This document shows, in pieces, positions 36,194 to 45,340 of a stretch of DNA of 63,410 bases. The stretch's first letter is position 1. Every line of letters begins with the position of its first letter. Both the position numbers and the translations under genes were made by a program. The notes under the pieces are model-generated. The model was not told the origin of the DNA and did no database searches. It worked only from the letters and a program-made list of their open reading frames with translations. Source of the stretch: Flavipsychrobacter sp. (GTDB taxonomy: Bacteria > Bacteroidota > Bacteroidia > Chitinophagales > Chitinophagaceae); contig JAOQAP010000060.1 in NCBI GenBank assembly GCA_025963465.1, forward strand, positions 1-63,410, read 5' to 3'.

Positions 36194-37267
36194 ATGCAGA
36201 CGAAAAGCAATAATTTAGCAACCTGTTACTATATGCATACCGACAAGATCAATTACCTGAATATTGGACTGATGGTGCTTTCCTGTATCATTGCTTTTAT
36301 CATTCCGTTTGAGCTTTTTGTCTTTTCATATGCGCTCCTGGGGCCGTTACATTATCTTACAGAAATATCCTGGTTGCATAAGCGGCAATACTTCAGTCCA
36401 GGTAAGAAGGATTTCATTATACTTGGGCTGCTGGTACTACTAATTTCGCTCGCCGATTTACTGCCTTATTTCTATAACTTTTCAGGGCCGAAAGATACCA
36501 CAGGCCGTGTCATCATCAGCCAGCGGGCGAATGATGTAATGATGTTTATGTTCAATTCTATTTCTGCGCTTATTTTTGCCGCATTTGCATGCGCTGCACT
36601 GATGGTATTCACGCATAACCGCACCAAGAGAATCATTGGCTTCGCATTTATCGCTTTGGTAGGCTATCTGTTACACCAGCAGAAATTCTTGTTCATCATA
36701 TTCTCTATCCTTTTGCCTACACTGGTTCATGTGTTCGTGTTCACCGGAGCATTCCTTTTGCTAGGGGCGTTACGTAGTCGTCGCTTTTCGGGAATTCTTT
36801 CTGTATTGGTGTTCCTGGGATGCGCCATAAGCCCGCTCATCCTGTTCCGAGATACTATTACTGCACCTATGGCCTATACGCTTCCAAAATACGAGGCTAC
36901 TATTTATCTTCTTGATCAACAACTTTTTGAGTTTTTTACTGGTAAATCAGGAAGTCCTGAAGCCATATATCATTCCAGCTTCGGAACAAGACTCGCGCGT
37001 TTTATTGGATTCGCTTACACTTACCATTACCTGAATTGGTTTAGCAAGACATCTGTCATCAAGTGGCACAAAATGCCGCGCAAGTCACTCCTCATAACAC
37101 TGACGATATGGGTATTATCTGTGTTGCTGTATTTCATGGACAATATACCAGGGCTTATACTGCTCGGCATCCTCAGCGATGTACATGTGATTTTTGAGCT
37201 ACCGCTCAACATCCGTTCTTTCCGGGAAATCGGCACGGAGCTGATGCTCAGGATGCCTGGCAAATGA
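36194..37267 (+). CDS. Multi-pass membrane protein of unknown function
   Basis: About 357 residues from ATG 36194 (MQTKSNNLATC); the track's TTG at 36167 is less likely and ATG near residue 23 (MHTDKINYLNIG) is another option. About nine hydrophobic helices are seen. Conserved-looking polar spots inside or next to helices are LLGPLHYLTEISWLHKRQY near the start and FAYTYHYLNWFSKTSVIKWHKM near the end. These paired histidines recall membrane di-iron enzymes such as the Brp/Blh carotene dioxygenases, but the similarity is too weak to assign a function. Confidence 0.6.
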   Translation: MQTKSNNLATCYYMHTDKINYLNIGLMVLSCIIAFIIPFELFVFSYALLGPLHYLTEISWLHKRQYFSPGKKDFIILGLLVLLISLADLLPYFYNFSGPKDTTGRVIISQRANDVMMFMFNSISALIFAAFACAALMVFTHNRTKRIIGFAFIALVGYLLHQQKFLFIIFSILLPTLVHVFVFTGAFLLLGALRSRRFSGILSVLVFLGCAISPLILFRDTITAPMAYTLPKYEATIYLLDQQLFEFFTGKSGSPEAIYHSSFGTRLARFIGFAYTYHYLNWFSKTSVIKWHKMPRKSLLITLTIWVLSVLLYFMDNIPGLILLGILSDVHVIFELPLNIRSFREIGTELMLRMPGK

Positions 37268-37345
37268 AAGCCATACAATGCCATTACCCTAAGTAATGCA
37301 TTTTTGGTAACAAATAGTATTATGTTTGTATTTAAATCAGAAAAA

Positions 37346-37561
37346 ATGAAAAAGATCATCACGCTGGCAGTCGCTTTTCTATTTATTAGTTCTTTAAGTT
37401 TTGCACAACGTGTGAAACCAGGAGGAGGAGGAGATGGTGGAGGCAGATCTTTTGCTCCACCCCCACCTGCAAAACAACCAACTCCCCCTAACCCGCCGGC
37501 TGAAAAGAAAAGTCCTGCTAAGGATTCTACTTCACCAAAGCCCAAGGCATCTGGAAGCTAA
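37346..37561 (+). CDS. Small exported Gly/Pro-rich protein
   Basis: From ATG 37346 the product is 71 residues: a signal peptide (MKKIITLAVAFLFISSLSFAQ) followed by a low-complexity Gly, Pro, Ala and Lys-rich tail (GGGGDGGG, PPPPAKQP). The track start at 37304 would place a polar extension before the signal. A terminator follows 50 bases later, which supports a real transcription unit. Function is unknown. Confidence 0.65.
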   Translation: MKKIITLAVAFLFISSLSFAQRVKPGGGGDGGGRSFAPPPPAKQPTPPNPPAEKKSPAKDSTSPKPKASGS

Positions 37562-37610
37562 AGATCTTCGTATGGTTTGAATACAAGGATATACTTCTTT
37601 GAAAAAAATA

Positions 37611-37638
37611 AAAAAGCATTGCTTCCGCAACGCTTTTT
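37611..37638 (+). terminator. Intrinsic terminator
   Basis: AAAAAGC-a-TTGC-ttcc-GCAA-c-GCTTTTTT, a hairpin with flanking A and T runs, 50 bases after the small exported protein gene. Confidence 0.75.
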
Positions 37639-37656
37639 TATTTTCGGCGTATTTAA

Positions 37657-37697
37657 GAGCAACGCTCACGCGTCCTATATGCAGAGGCGTCCCGCTT
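37657..37697. repeat. Degenerate member of the ACTGGTCGAAGC repeat family
   Basis: GAGCAACGCTCACGCGTCCT then ATATGCAGAGGCGTCCCGCTTA. The second half (ATGCAGxxGCGTCxCGCTT) matches copies at 35282 and 52103, while the first half is diverged. Confidence 0.45.
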
Positions 37698-37747
37698 AAA
37701 ACTCTATATCCTTACACAACAATCCTAATTCCAAATCCCACATAAAA

Positions 37748-39289
37748 CTACCCCGCCCACCCCTCTCTATCCAAACTCCGATATTGTATCGCCTCTGCAA
37801 GATGCTCCGGCCGTATGTCTTCACTGTCTGCAAGGTCGGCAATGGTGCGGCTTACTTTCAGTATGCGGTCATAGGCGCGTGCAGAAAGGTTGAGTCGGTC
37901 CATTGCTGTCTTTAGTAAGTTCTGTCCTACAGTATTGATCACGCATATTTCTTTCAGCAGCTTACTGCCCATCTGTGCATTGCAGTAAACACCTTCCTTT
38001 CCTTCAAATCTTTTGGCTTGTATATCCCTCGCTTTCAGCACACGCTCACGCACACTACTGCTTGGCTCTGTCATGTGTGCAGATGATAGCTCGCTGAATG
38101 GTACAGGTGTTACTTCTACATGCAGGTCTATACGGTCCAGCAGCGGGCCGCTTATTTTGTTCAGATATTTCTGCACCATCACAGGCGAGCAGGTACATTC
38201 CTTTTCGGGATGATTAAAATAACCGCATGGGCAAGGGTTCATAGATGCGATCAACATAAAGCTCGCCGGGAAATCTATGCTTACTTTTGCGCGCGATATA
38301 CACACCTTCCGTTCCTCCATTGGTTGCCGCATTACCTCCAGTGCAGATCGTTTAAATTCCGGCAGCTCATCCAGGAACAGCACGCCATTATGCGCCAGCG
38401 ATATTTCTCCCGGTTGTGGTATGCCACCACCACCTACCAGTGCAGCATCACTTATAGTATGGTGCGGGCTGCGGAATGGCCGCTGTGCTATCAGCGATGT
38501 ATTCACAGGCAGCTTGCCTGCTACACTATGTATCTTGGTCGTTTCTAAAGCTTCGTGCAGTGATAAAGGAGGCAGTATGGTAGGCAGCCTTTTTGCCAGC
38601 ATGGTTTTGCCTGCGCCGGGCGGACCTATAAGTATGGCATTATGTCCGCCTGCTGCTGCTATCTCCAGTGCGCGCTTCACATTCTCCTGCCCCTTTACAT
38701 CATTGAAGTCTATATCATAGCTGCTTTGCGCATCAAAGAATTCTTCCCGCGTGTTCACTACTGTTGGCTTCAGTGTTTGTGTCTTGTTGAAAAAGCCTAT
38801 TACATCGGCTATGCTTTCCACACCATACACGTCCAGGTTATTTACCATGCCTGCTTCACGCGCATTTGCTTTGGGTACTATCAGTCCTTTATATTTTTCG
38901 GTGCGTGCCTGTATGGCTATAGGCAGTGCGCCCTTCACCGGCTGCACAGATCCATCCAGCGACAGCTCACCCATTATTATGTATTCGCCCAGCTCTTCTG
39001 CAGGTATTTGCCCTGTAGCGGCCAGCATACCTATGGCTATAGGCAGGTCGTAGGCAGATCCGGCTTTCTTTACATCTGCCGGTGCCATATTTACCACCAC
39101 CTTGGTGCGTGGCCGTTCAAATCCCGTATTTTTTATTGCAGAGAGTATGCGCTCTATACTTTCCTTCACTGCATTGTCCGGCAGGCCTACTATAAAATAA
39201 CCCGTAGTGCCCTGTGCCAGGTCTACTTCTATGGTTATTGTCATTGCTTCCACTCCATATACCGCGCTGCCATATACTTTTACCAACAT
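37748..39289 (-). CDS. YifB/ComM family Mg-chelatase-like AAA+ ATPase
   Basis: A 513-residue AAA+ protein. The N-terminal Lon-protease-like fold ([27 protein letters not shown]) precedes the ATPase core with Walker [15 protein letters not shown] near residue 220, Walker [12 protein letters not shown] near residue 305, and a zinc-ribbon-like [16 protein letters not shown]. The C-terminal lid ([21 protein letters not shown]) completes the family. ComM, the studied member, is a helicase that helps integrate incoming DNA during transformation. It is monocistronic as far as can be seen. Confidence 0.93.
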   Translation of the reverse strand: MLVKVYGSAVYGVEAMTITIEVDLAQGTTGYFIVGLPDNAVKESIERILSAIKNTGFERPRTKVVVNMAPADVKKAGSAYDLPIAIGMLAATGQIPAEELGEYIIMGELSLDGSVQPVKGALPIAIQARTEKYKGLIVPKANAREAGMVNNLDVYGVESIADVIGFFNKTQTLKPTVVNTREEFFDAQSSYDIDFNDVKGQENVKRALEIAAAGGHNAILIGPPGAGKTMLAKRLPTILPPLSLHEALETTKIHSVAGKLPVNTSLIAQRPFRSPHHTISDAALVGGGGIPQPGEISLAHNGVLFLDELPEFKRSALEVMRQPMEERKVCISRAKVSIDFPASFMLIASMNPCPCGYFNHPEKECTCSPVMVQKYLNKISGPLLDRIDLHVEVTPVPFSELSSAHMTEPSSSVRERVLKARDIQAKRFEGKEGVYCNAQMGSKLLKEICVINTVGQNLLKTAMDRLNLSARAYDRILKVSRTIADLADSEDIRPEHLAEAIQYRSLDREGWAG

Positions 39290-39628
39290 ACTTATTGCTA
39301 TTTACTAATTCATTTTTATTGGAAAGTAAAAGTAAGTGAAGATGACAAATAAACCCCTTCCTATTGGATAAAACAGTTGGAATAAAAAAATATTCTTACC
39401 CCTTACTAACATTTTCTCTCCGGCATACGCCTATATATGTATGGAGTGGTTTACTGCTTCATATACCGAAACCTTATCAATTTACCGGATAGTACCTCAT
39501 AGACCTTATTTTTACGATTTAACCGTAAAACCTATCAATCATAGACCCTTGGTTTTGTTTCCACTGGACCTAAAATACTGGCCTCGATCATTCGGGGCTA
39601 TTATTTTGTCCATACCTCACTTAAAATG
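39290..39628. other. Intergenic region between two minus-strand genes
   Basis: This stretch of about 340 bases is AT-rich. It contains one ORF of 62 codons (39441-39629, plus strand) with no recognisable features that runs into the terminator, so it is not accepted as a gene. No repeat or RNA was identified. Confidence 0.4.
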
Positions 39629-39661
39629 AAAAGCCCCGGTTGCATAGCAGCCGGGGCTTTT
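39629..39661. terminator. Strong intrinsic terminator hairpin
   Basis: AAAAGCCCCGG-ttgcatagcag-CCGGGGCTTTT, an 11-base perfect stem with A and T tails, 25 bases past the stop of the aldehyde dehydrogenase gene. It can act in both directions. Confidence 0.88.
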
Positions 39662-39685
39662 TCAGTTATTATTGTTTTATTATGC

Positions 39686-41143
39686 CTATAATTCTATGCA
39701 TACGTTTTTTGGCTCGGTAAAGAAGCGCAGGGCGTCCCAGCCACCTTCCCGGCCTACGCCACTGTTCTTAAATCCGCCAAATGGCGTACGCAGGTCGCGC
39801 AGCAGCCAGCAATTCACCCATATTATGCCACTATGCACTTTACCGGCTACCCGGTTTGCGCGGCTCACATCCTGTGTCCATATAGTTGCGCTCAGGCCGT
39901 AGTCGCTGGTATTGGCTAGTTGCAGTGCTTCATCTTCCGTCTTGAATGACTGTATCGTCACCACCGGGCCAAATATTTCTTCCATATTGGTACGGCAATT
40001 AGGTCCCAGCCCTTCTATTATTGTTGGCTCTATGAACAAGCCGTCTTCGCAACGTCCCGTTAGCTTCACCACATTGCCTCCGGCCAGTACGGTACCGCCT
40101 TCTTCTTTGGCAAGCGCTATGCAGCCCAGCACTTTATCAAAGTGCAGTTTGCTCACTATTGCGCCCTGCCTGCTGGTATCGTCCAGCGGGTCGCCCACGG
40201 TCAGCTTTTTAGCACGGGTCACAAATTCAGCCTTAAATTTTTCATAGATGCTTTCTTCTACCAGTATGCGGCTGCCGCACAGGCATATCTGGCCCTGGTT
40301 GCTGAAAGATGATTGCAGCGTGGTGCGCATCATCTTGTCCCAGTCGCAGTCGGCAAATATGATGTTTGGGTTCTTGCCGCCCAGCTCCAGCGATACTTTT
40401 TTGAACATCGGCGCAGCTATAGATGCTATATCCCTGCCCGCACGTGTGCTGCCGGTAAATGATATGGCTTTTATATCGGGGTGGCTCACTATCGCTGATC
40501 CGCAGTTGGGTCCACCGCCATGCAGTATATTCAGTACGCCCGCCGGCAATCCTGCTTTCATGCAGATGATGCTAAGCAGGTATGCGGTCATCGGTGTTAC
40601 TTCACTTGGTTTTGCTATCACGCAGTTGCCAGCAGCCAGCGCAGGCGCTATCTTCCAGGTAAACAGGTACAGCGGCAGGTTCCATGGCGATATACAGCCC
40701 ACTACACCTATCGGTTGGCGAATGGTATAGTTGATGGCCTTGTTTTCCATGTTGTGGCTTTCTGTGCTGAAGTGCATGATGCCCGTAGCAAAGAACCTGA
40801 AATTGCTGGATGCCCGTGGTATGTCTACCATTTTGCTCAGCCACAGCGGCTTGCCGTTGTCATTGGTCTCAGCCATGGCCAGCACGTTCAGGTTGTCATC
40901 TATCAGCTGTGCTATTTTATTCAGTATACTGAAACGTTCTTCAGCCGGAGTTGTGCTCCATGTCGGGAATGCAGCTTTAGCAGCGCCTACGGCCTCTTCT
41001 ACATCTTTCATGTCACTGTCCGGTGTCTGGCTATATACCTTGCCCGTAGCGGGATTGATGTTGTCCATATACTTTCCGCCTATGGGGGCTTGCAATGATC
41101 CGCCTATATAGTTGGCTATAGTTGCCGGTGCTGTAAGATTCAT
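39686..41143 (-). CDS. Aldehyde dehydrogenase, ALDH8 / 2-aminomuconate-semialdehyde dehydrogenase type
   Basis: NAD-dependent oxidation of an aldehyde to an acid. The 485 residues carry ISPWNLPLYLFTWKIAPALAAGNCVIAKPSE, FTGSTRAGRDIA, the catalytic glutamate in SLELGGKNP and the catalytic cysteine in NQGQICLCGSR. The GQICLC and WVNCWLLRDLRTPFGGFKNSGVGREGG segments resemble ALDH8A1-type enzymes that act on 2-aminomuconate semialdehyde in kynurenine breakdown. No other kynurenine gene is in the window, so the substrate is a family-based guess. Confidence 0.88.
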   Translation of the reverse strand: MNLTAPATIANYIGGSLQAPIGGKYMDNINPATGKVYSQTPDSDMKDVEEAVGAAKAAFPTWSTTPAEERFSILNKIAQLIDDNLNVLAMAETNDNGKPLWLSKMVDIPRASSNFRFFATGIMHFSTESHNMENKAINYTIRQPIGVVGCISPWNLPLYLFTWKIAPALAAGNCVIAKPSEVTPMTAYLLSIICMKAGLPAGVLNILHGGGPNCGSAIVSHPDIKAISFTGSTRAGRDIASIAAPMFKKVSLELGGKNPNIIFADCDWDKMMRTTLQSSFSNQGQICLCGSRILVEESIYEKFKAEFVTRAKKLTVGDPLDDTSRQGAIVSKLHFDKVLGCIALAKEEGGTVLAGGNVVKLTGRCEDGLFIEPTIIEGLGPNCRTNMEEIFGPVVTIQSFKTEDEALQLANTSDYGLSATIWTQDVSRANRVAGKVHSGIIWVNCWLLRDLRTPFGGFKNSGVGREGGWDALRFFTEPKNVCIEL

Positions 41144-41504
41144 GGGGCTAAATTAAGCATTTGCAGGTAATGTGTATTGATGACGCTATCAGTACTTTGA
41201 TACAATATGTAGAAAGATGTAGCAACATATAAAAGAGTGTTTAGGCACTGGCAAATTGTTAATGAATTGTTGTTTGATGTTTTTTCGTACCGTCTTTTAA
41301 CGGTATTATGACACTAAATTATAATGTTATTTGCGCGCTGGATAAAAATATTTTTCCACAATCGACGGCTGAAACCCTTAACTGGTGCGGGCCTACAAAG
41401 ATTTAATAAACACATAAAACAATGGGGTGATAATGAGCTTTTTATATCATTTCCTAATCGGTACTTTAGTCTTAAATTTTCCTAACCCAAAAAACGTGTA
41501 AAAG
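41144..41504. other. Intergenic region between divergent genes
   Basis: About 360 bases separate the aldehyde dehydrogenase gene from the signalling operon. A small inverted repeat (TACCGTC/ACGGTA near 41290) was seen. No ORF, RNA or repeat-family copy was recognised. Promoters for both sides must lie here, but none matches the consensus well. Confidence 0.4.
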
Positions 41505-42092
41505 ATGAATGTTAATGGTTTAAATGCTGACATAGCGAAAACGCTGATAAAGAATTATACTGATAATCACCTGGCAGTAATTAATAGCAGTACAGCGCTT
41601 ACAGCGCTCCGTCAGCCGGACTCTCCGAGCGACTCAAGATGTGTATGGTACAGCCTTGATACGTTAAAAAGATTCATAAGTGAAATTGAAAGCAACACTT
41701 ATGTAAAATGCAACGATATTTCCGGAGATCTGGGTATCCGCTTCTATTATGGAGAATATCCGGCGCCCGACAGCGAACTCTGGGGTACACCAAGTATGCC
41801 CGTAGAGTATGAGCCATATGCAGGCATGCATACACTGATGCTTACACCTACATACAATGATGGTACAAAGAACGTAGACTTCGACCCGACTTTCGCGCAT
41901 ATGAACGGAACTCCGGTACCTATTACAGAAGTGTTTACTATGGTAGGCCCTGCTCCTTTACCGTCAACAAATGTGTTAATGATGAATCATGGACACCTTA
42001 CACCTCCGCCATTTCCAACAACAGGGATTTATGGGCCAACAACAGGCGCTTATATGCTGGATATCGCTAATGCACCAATACACACACCGTAA
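41505..42092 (+). CDS. Soluble protein of unknown function, first gene of a signalling operon
   Basis: A 195-residue protein without signal peptide or membrane segment. It looks like a family known only as hypothetical in Bacteroidota: helical start (NADIAKTLIKNYTDNHL), then VWYSLDTLKRFISEIESNTYVKC, LGIRFYYGEYP and a beta-rich segment MHTLMLTPTYNDGTKNVDFDP, then a Pro/Gly-rich tail. No catalytic motif was recognised. The next gene begins 3 bases after its stop, and the kinase and regulator follow by overlap, so it may be a sensor accessory or an output of the same pathway. Confidence 0.65.
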   Translation: MNVNGLNADIAKTLIKNYTDNHLAVINSSTALTALRQPDSPSDSRCVWYSLDTLKRFISEIESNTYVKCNDISGDLGIRFYYGEYPAPDSELWGTPSMPVEYEPYAGMHTLMLTPTYNDGTKNVDFDPTFAHMNGTPVPITEVFTMVGPAPLPSTNVLMMNHGHLTPPPFPTTGIYGPTTGAYMLDIANAPIHTP

Positions 42093-42095
42093 TAA

Positions 42096-42755
42096 TTGGA
42101 AACACTCGCAAATATTCTTTTAATTTTTGAGGTAATTGCATGCCTGGTAGGTCTTTTTAAATTGAATAAATTAAAAAAGACCTACTGGGTATACTTTCCA
42201 TTTTATCTTTTATTTATTATTGTTTGTGAGTTGATCGGTTGGTATCTCAGTGAGAGTAACATGCTCTTAGAGAACGGAAAATTCTTTAATTATTTTGAGA
42301 TACCGATAGAATTTGGATTTATGTTTTGGTTATTTCACCAGACATTTAAAAACAGCAAGTTTAACAAGTTGGCAGTAATCTGTGCTGCTATTTATTTTGT
42401 TTGCTGGATAGTTGACGGAATACTTTTGAATATTTGGCATACTTTCTTTTATTCGTTTTCTTATACCGTTGCTAATCTTGTACTCCTTATTTTATTGCTA
42501 ACATACTTTATCAGGCTAGTATTTAGTGATGCTATCCTTACTTTCCGTAAGGATATGATGTTTTGGGTGAGTTTGGGTATGTTGATGTACTATATGGGAA
42601 GTTTCCCTTACTACGGTTTAAGAAATACACTCGCTCGCGATTATTATTCACTGTATGTAAAATATAGTTACCTCGAATACATACTCAATTGCACAATGTA
42701 CTTAATGTTCACATTTAGTTTTATATGGGGGAAACCGAATACCAGATCTTTATAG
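42096..42755 (+). CDS. Multi-pass membrane protein, putative sensor partner of the adjacent kinase (TTG start)
   Basis: A 219-residue protein with six or seven hydrophobic helices and short loops. The start is probably TTG 42096, three bases after the preceding stop, because no ATG or GTG occurs before the first helix. Its 3' end overlaps the kinase gene by 31 bases. As the kinase has only one membrane helix and no sensing domain, this protein is a reasonable candidate for the sensing part; that is inferred from position. Confidence 0.65.
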   Translation: METLANILLIFEVIACLVGLFKLNKLKKTYWVYFPFYLLFIIVCELIGWYLSESNMLLENGKFFNYFEIPIEFGFMFWLFHQTFKNSKFNKLAVICAAIYFVCWIVDGILLNIWHTFFYSFSYTVANLVLLILLLTYFIRLVFSDAILTFRKDMMFWVSLGMLMYYMGSFPYYGLRNTLARDYYSLYVKYSYLEYILNCTMYLMFTFSFIWGKPNTRSL

Positions 42756-43534
42756 TACTAGCTACGCTTATAATGCTCATCTTTATAGGTGGCATCATTG
42801 TGTTCATTACGCAATACCACAAAAAGAAATTGCAGGATGCAAAGGACAGGATTAAAACAGAGCAGGAGCATGCGCAGGAAGTGCTGCACATAAAACTGGA
42901 GATACAGCAGGAAACAATGAAGGACATAAGCCGTGAGATACATGACAACATAGGGCAGCAGTTAGTACTCGCCACGTTTTACTCCAATCAATTACTGGCT
43001 AAGCATCATACCCCCGACGTAGAGGAACCTGCAACCGCTATAGGCGATATTCTCAGTAGTTCGCTTGCCGATCTCAGAAGCCTGTCTAAAAGCTTGCTGA
43101 ATCACAACCGCGATATCGGCTACCTCGATGATCTTGTAAAAGACCAATGCACAAAGATCAACGCAGTTGGTGTTTGCAAGGCAGTATGTACATTCCATGG
43201 CGAAGAAATAGATCCGTCAGGCAATGTAAAGAACTTTATCTTGCGCATTATACAGGAGTTCATGCAGAACAGTTTGAAACATTCCGGCTGTAAGAATATT
43301 CTTATTGATTTTGATTACAGGAAGGATGGGCTGAAGATCAGTATCAGCGACGATGGTGATGGCTTTGATATGACTGAAGCAATAGAAAGCAAGAAGGGCA
43401 TAGGCCTCATGAATATGAAGAAACGCGGGGAAATGATTGGCGCCGAATTTACGTTTAACAGTACTGTAGGAAAGGGCACACAACTTGGTTTATTTATCCC
43501 TCTTGCTAAATTGAATGCCCATGACCACGTATAA
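42725..43534 (+). CDS. Sensor histidine kinase (HisKA_3, NarX/DesK type)
   Basis: A 269-residue kinase with one N-terminal membrane helix, a coiled coil (QYHKKKLQDAKDRIKTEQEH), the phospho-acceptor H-box ISREIHDNIGQQL near residue 75, an N-box IIQEFMQNSLKHSG and ATP-lid motifs DDGDGFDM and GIGLMNMKKRGEMIGA. It lacks any periplasmic or PAS sensing domain. It overlaps the membrane protein gene before it and the response regulator gene after it, showing that these proteins are made together. Confidence 0.9.
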   Translation: MGETEYQIFIVLATLIMLIFIGGIIVFITQYHKKKLQDAKDRIKTEQEHAQEVLHIKLEIQQETMKDISREIHDNIGQQLVLATFYSNQLLAKHHTPDVEEPATAIGDILSSSLADLRSLSKSLLNHNRDIGYLDDLVKDQCTKINAVGVCKAVCTFHGEEIDPSGNVKNFILRIIQEFMQNSLKHSGCKNILIDFDYRKDGLKISISDDGDGFDMTEAIESKKGIGLMNMKKRGEMIGAEFTFNSTVGKGTQLGLFIPLAKLNAHDHV

Positions 43535-44174
43535 CATTGTGCTCGTAGACGACCACCTGCTTATTGCCAAGGCAATAGCAAATGTCATCAGTGAGTTCCC
43601 TAACTATAAAGTGCTATACGAGGCAGAGCATGGCAAGGCCCTGATGGAAAAATTCAATAATCCAAAAAATATTCCTCATATAGTACTGCTGGATATCTCC
43701 ATGCCGGTAATGGATGGTTTTGCAACGGCCGAATGGCTGCAGAAAAACCACCCTAAGGTGCATGTACTCGTACTTTCTATGCAGGACGATGAATATTCCT
43801 TGATCAGGATGCTGAAGTATGGCGTGAAAGGGTACCTGCTTAAAAATATACATCCATGGGAGCTGCAGGTAGCGCTTGATACGCTGATCGACAAAGGACA
43901 CTTTTATTCAGAATGGCTTACCAGCAAGATAATGCTGAGCACATCAGGAGATCCTTTTGTAAAAGGAACAAATGAATTTGCCTTAACGGATAGGGAGCTT
44001 GACTTCCTTAAACTCTGCTGCAGTGAGCTCACCTATAAAGAGATCAGCGAAAAAATGAATTGCAGTGCCAGGACCGTAGAAGGGTACAGGGATACGTTAT
44101 TTAAAAAGCTGGACCTTAAAACAAGGGTCGGCTTAGTAATGTACGCCATTAAAAGCGGTAAATGCACGTTTTAA
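43515..44174 (+). CDS. NarL/LuxR-family response regulator
   Basis: A 219-residue regulator. The receiver domain shows LVDDHLLIAKAIANV, the phospho-acceptor in HIVLLDISMPVMDGFATAEW near residue 58 and the lysine in VKGYLLKNIHPWEL. The C-terminal LuxR helix-turn-helix is LTDRELDFLKLCCSELTYKEISEKMNCSARTVEGYRDTLFKKL. It overlaps the kinase gene by 20 bases and is the last gene of the four-gene operon. Confidence 0.93.
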   Translation: MPMTTYNIVLVDDHLLIAKAIANVISEFPNYKVLYEAEHGKALMEKFNNPKNIPHIVLLDISMPVMDGFATAEWLQKNHPKVHVLVLSMQDDEYSLIRMLKYGVKGYLLKNIHPWELQVALDTLIDKGHFYSEWLTSKIMLSTSGDPFVKGTNEFALTDRELDFLKLCCSELTYKEISEKMNCSARTVEGYRDTLFKKLDLKTRVGLVMYAIKSGKCTF

Positions 44175-44223
44175 GTTAGTTCCCTCCTGCATATTTTAAC
44201 GCTTTCTTATTTCCGGCTCATTG

Positions 44224-44231
44224 TACCTTTG
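44224..44231 (+). promoter_or_regulatory. -7 promoter element of the rhomboid gene
   Basis: TAccTTTG, with a TTT about 18 bases upstream as a poor -33 element. It overlaps the TTG at 44229 that the ORF track uses as a start, which argues that the true start is further downstream (TTG 44250). Confidence 0.5.
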
Positions 44232-45272
44232 CATGGTAAACACATACCATTGCCCGAAGACATACCACTATCACCAATTGTTCCAGGCGAACAGGAAACG
44301 CAGCCCATAATACTGCGGCCCGGTTTGTTCATAAAAGAGCTGTCAACAGGATACCTTACCCCCACGCAATACTTATCAACGGCGATACAGGCTATTAAAA
44401 ATACAGGCTGGCAGATAGTATCGCTGTCAGACAATACAATGATCTGCCATACACGCGGTATAGGTAATTCATTAGGAGAATCTGTGACCATTACTTTAGC
44501 AAATGGTGCTGCGATATTCACCAGCCGCTCCATGAATGAATATTATCTGCTCAACAACCAGAACGAAGAAAACTATGTACGGTACATGACTGCTTTTACC
44601 GGAATATTGACGGGGAGAAAGACACCCGTAAATAAATTCAACCCGCAGCCACAGGAACCATATGGCGCACTGGTTCCTTCTAAAACATACCTGGTAACAC
44701 CGCTGCTTATTTATACTAACGCCGCCATTTTCATTTGCATGGTATTGGCGGGGCTGTCGCCTTTTTCTCCTGCAGCAGCTTCCCTGTTTACGTGGGGTGG
44801 TAATTTCCGCCCGGCAGTATTGCAGGGCGACTGGTGGCGGCTGATCACGCATATGTTCCTGCATGGCGGCATCATGCACTTACTGATGAACATGTTTTCC
44901 TTGCTCTACATAGGTATGTACCTGGAGCCGTTGCTGGGCAAATTTCGTTTCACAACAGCTTATATAATAACAGGCATTTGCGGCGGCTTGCTCAGTTTAG
45001 TGTTTCATGCCAATTCTGTAGGTGTAGGTGCTTCGGGCGCTATCTTCGGAATGTATGGCGTTTTCCTGGCTATTCTTACCACTGGGCATATTCAGAAAAC
45101 CATGAGAAAGACCATGCTGAGGAGTATCCTGTTTTTTGTGGTATATAACCTCGGCATGGGCATGCAGGGAAATATCGATAATGCCGCGCATATCGGCGGC
45201 CTGCTCAGCGGCCTGATTATCGGCTATGTGTACTATCCGTATCTGAAAAGGATGAAAAAAGAATCACTTTAA
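44229..45272 (+). CDS. Rhomboid family intramembrane serine protease
   Basis: Up to 347 residues. A soluble N-terminal part of about 150 residues precedes six or seven helices. The catalytic serine is in GVGASGAIFGMYG and the catalytic histidine in DNAAHIGGLLSGLIIG, with the HGGIMHLLMNMFSLLYIG loop also conserved. It cuts membrane proteins within the bilayer. Start choice is uncertain: TTG 44229 overlaps the promoter element, so TTG 44250 (LPEDIPLSP) may be the true start; the only nearby ATG (44233) is out of frame. Confidence 0.88.
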   Translation: MHGKHIPLPEDIPLSPIVPGEQETQPIILRPGLFIKELSTGYLTPTQYLSTAIQAIKNTGWQIVSLSDNTMICHTRGIGNSLGESVTITLANGAAIFTSRSMNEYYLLNNQNEENYVRYMTAFTGILTGRKTPVNKFNPQPQEPYGALVPSKTYLVTPLLIYTNAAIFICMVLAGLSPFSPAAASLFTWGGNFRPAVLQGDWWRLITHMFLHGGIMHLLMNMFSLLYIGMYLEPLLGKFRFTTAYIITGICGGLLSLVFHANSVGVGASGAIFGMYGVFLAILTTGHIQKTMRKTMLRSILFFVVYNLGMGMQGNIDNAAHIGGLLSGLIIGYVYYPYLKRMKKESL

Positions 45273-45340
45273 TACATTCTGCCAACCTGTTTTTGCCTCG
45301 CCGGCCTTATCTTTACCCAATTAATAAATTTTTTGTTCCT

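Noticed and set aside
38642-39352. 236-codon plus-strand ORF opposite yifB
   Set aside because: Cys/Tyr/Phe-rich shadow of a well-supported AAA+ ATPase gene.
39441-39629. 62-codon plus-strand ORF
   Set aside because: No recognisable domain, no promoter, ends inside the terminator of the aldehyde dehydrogenase gene.
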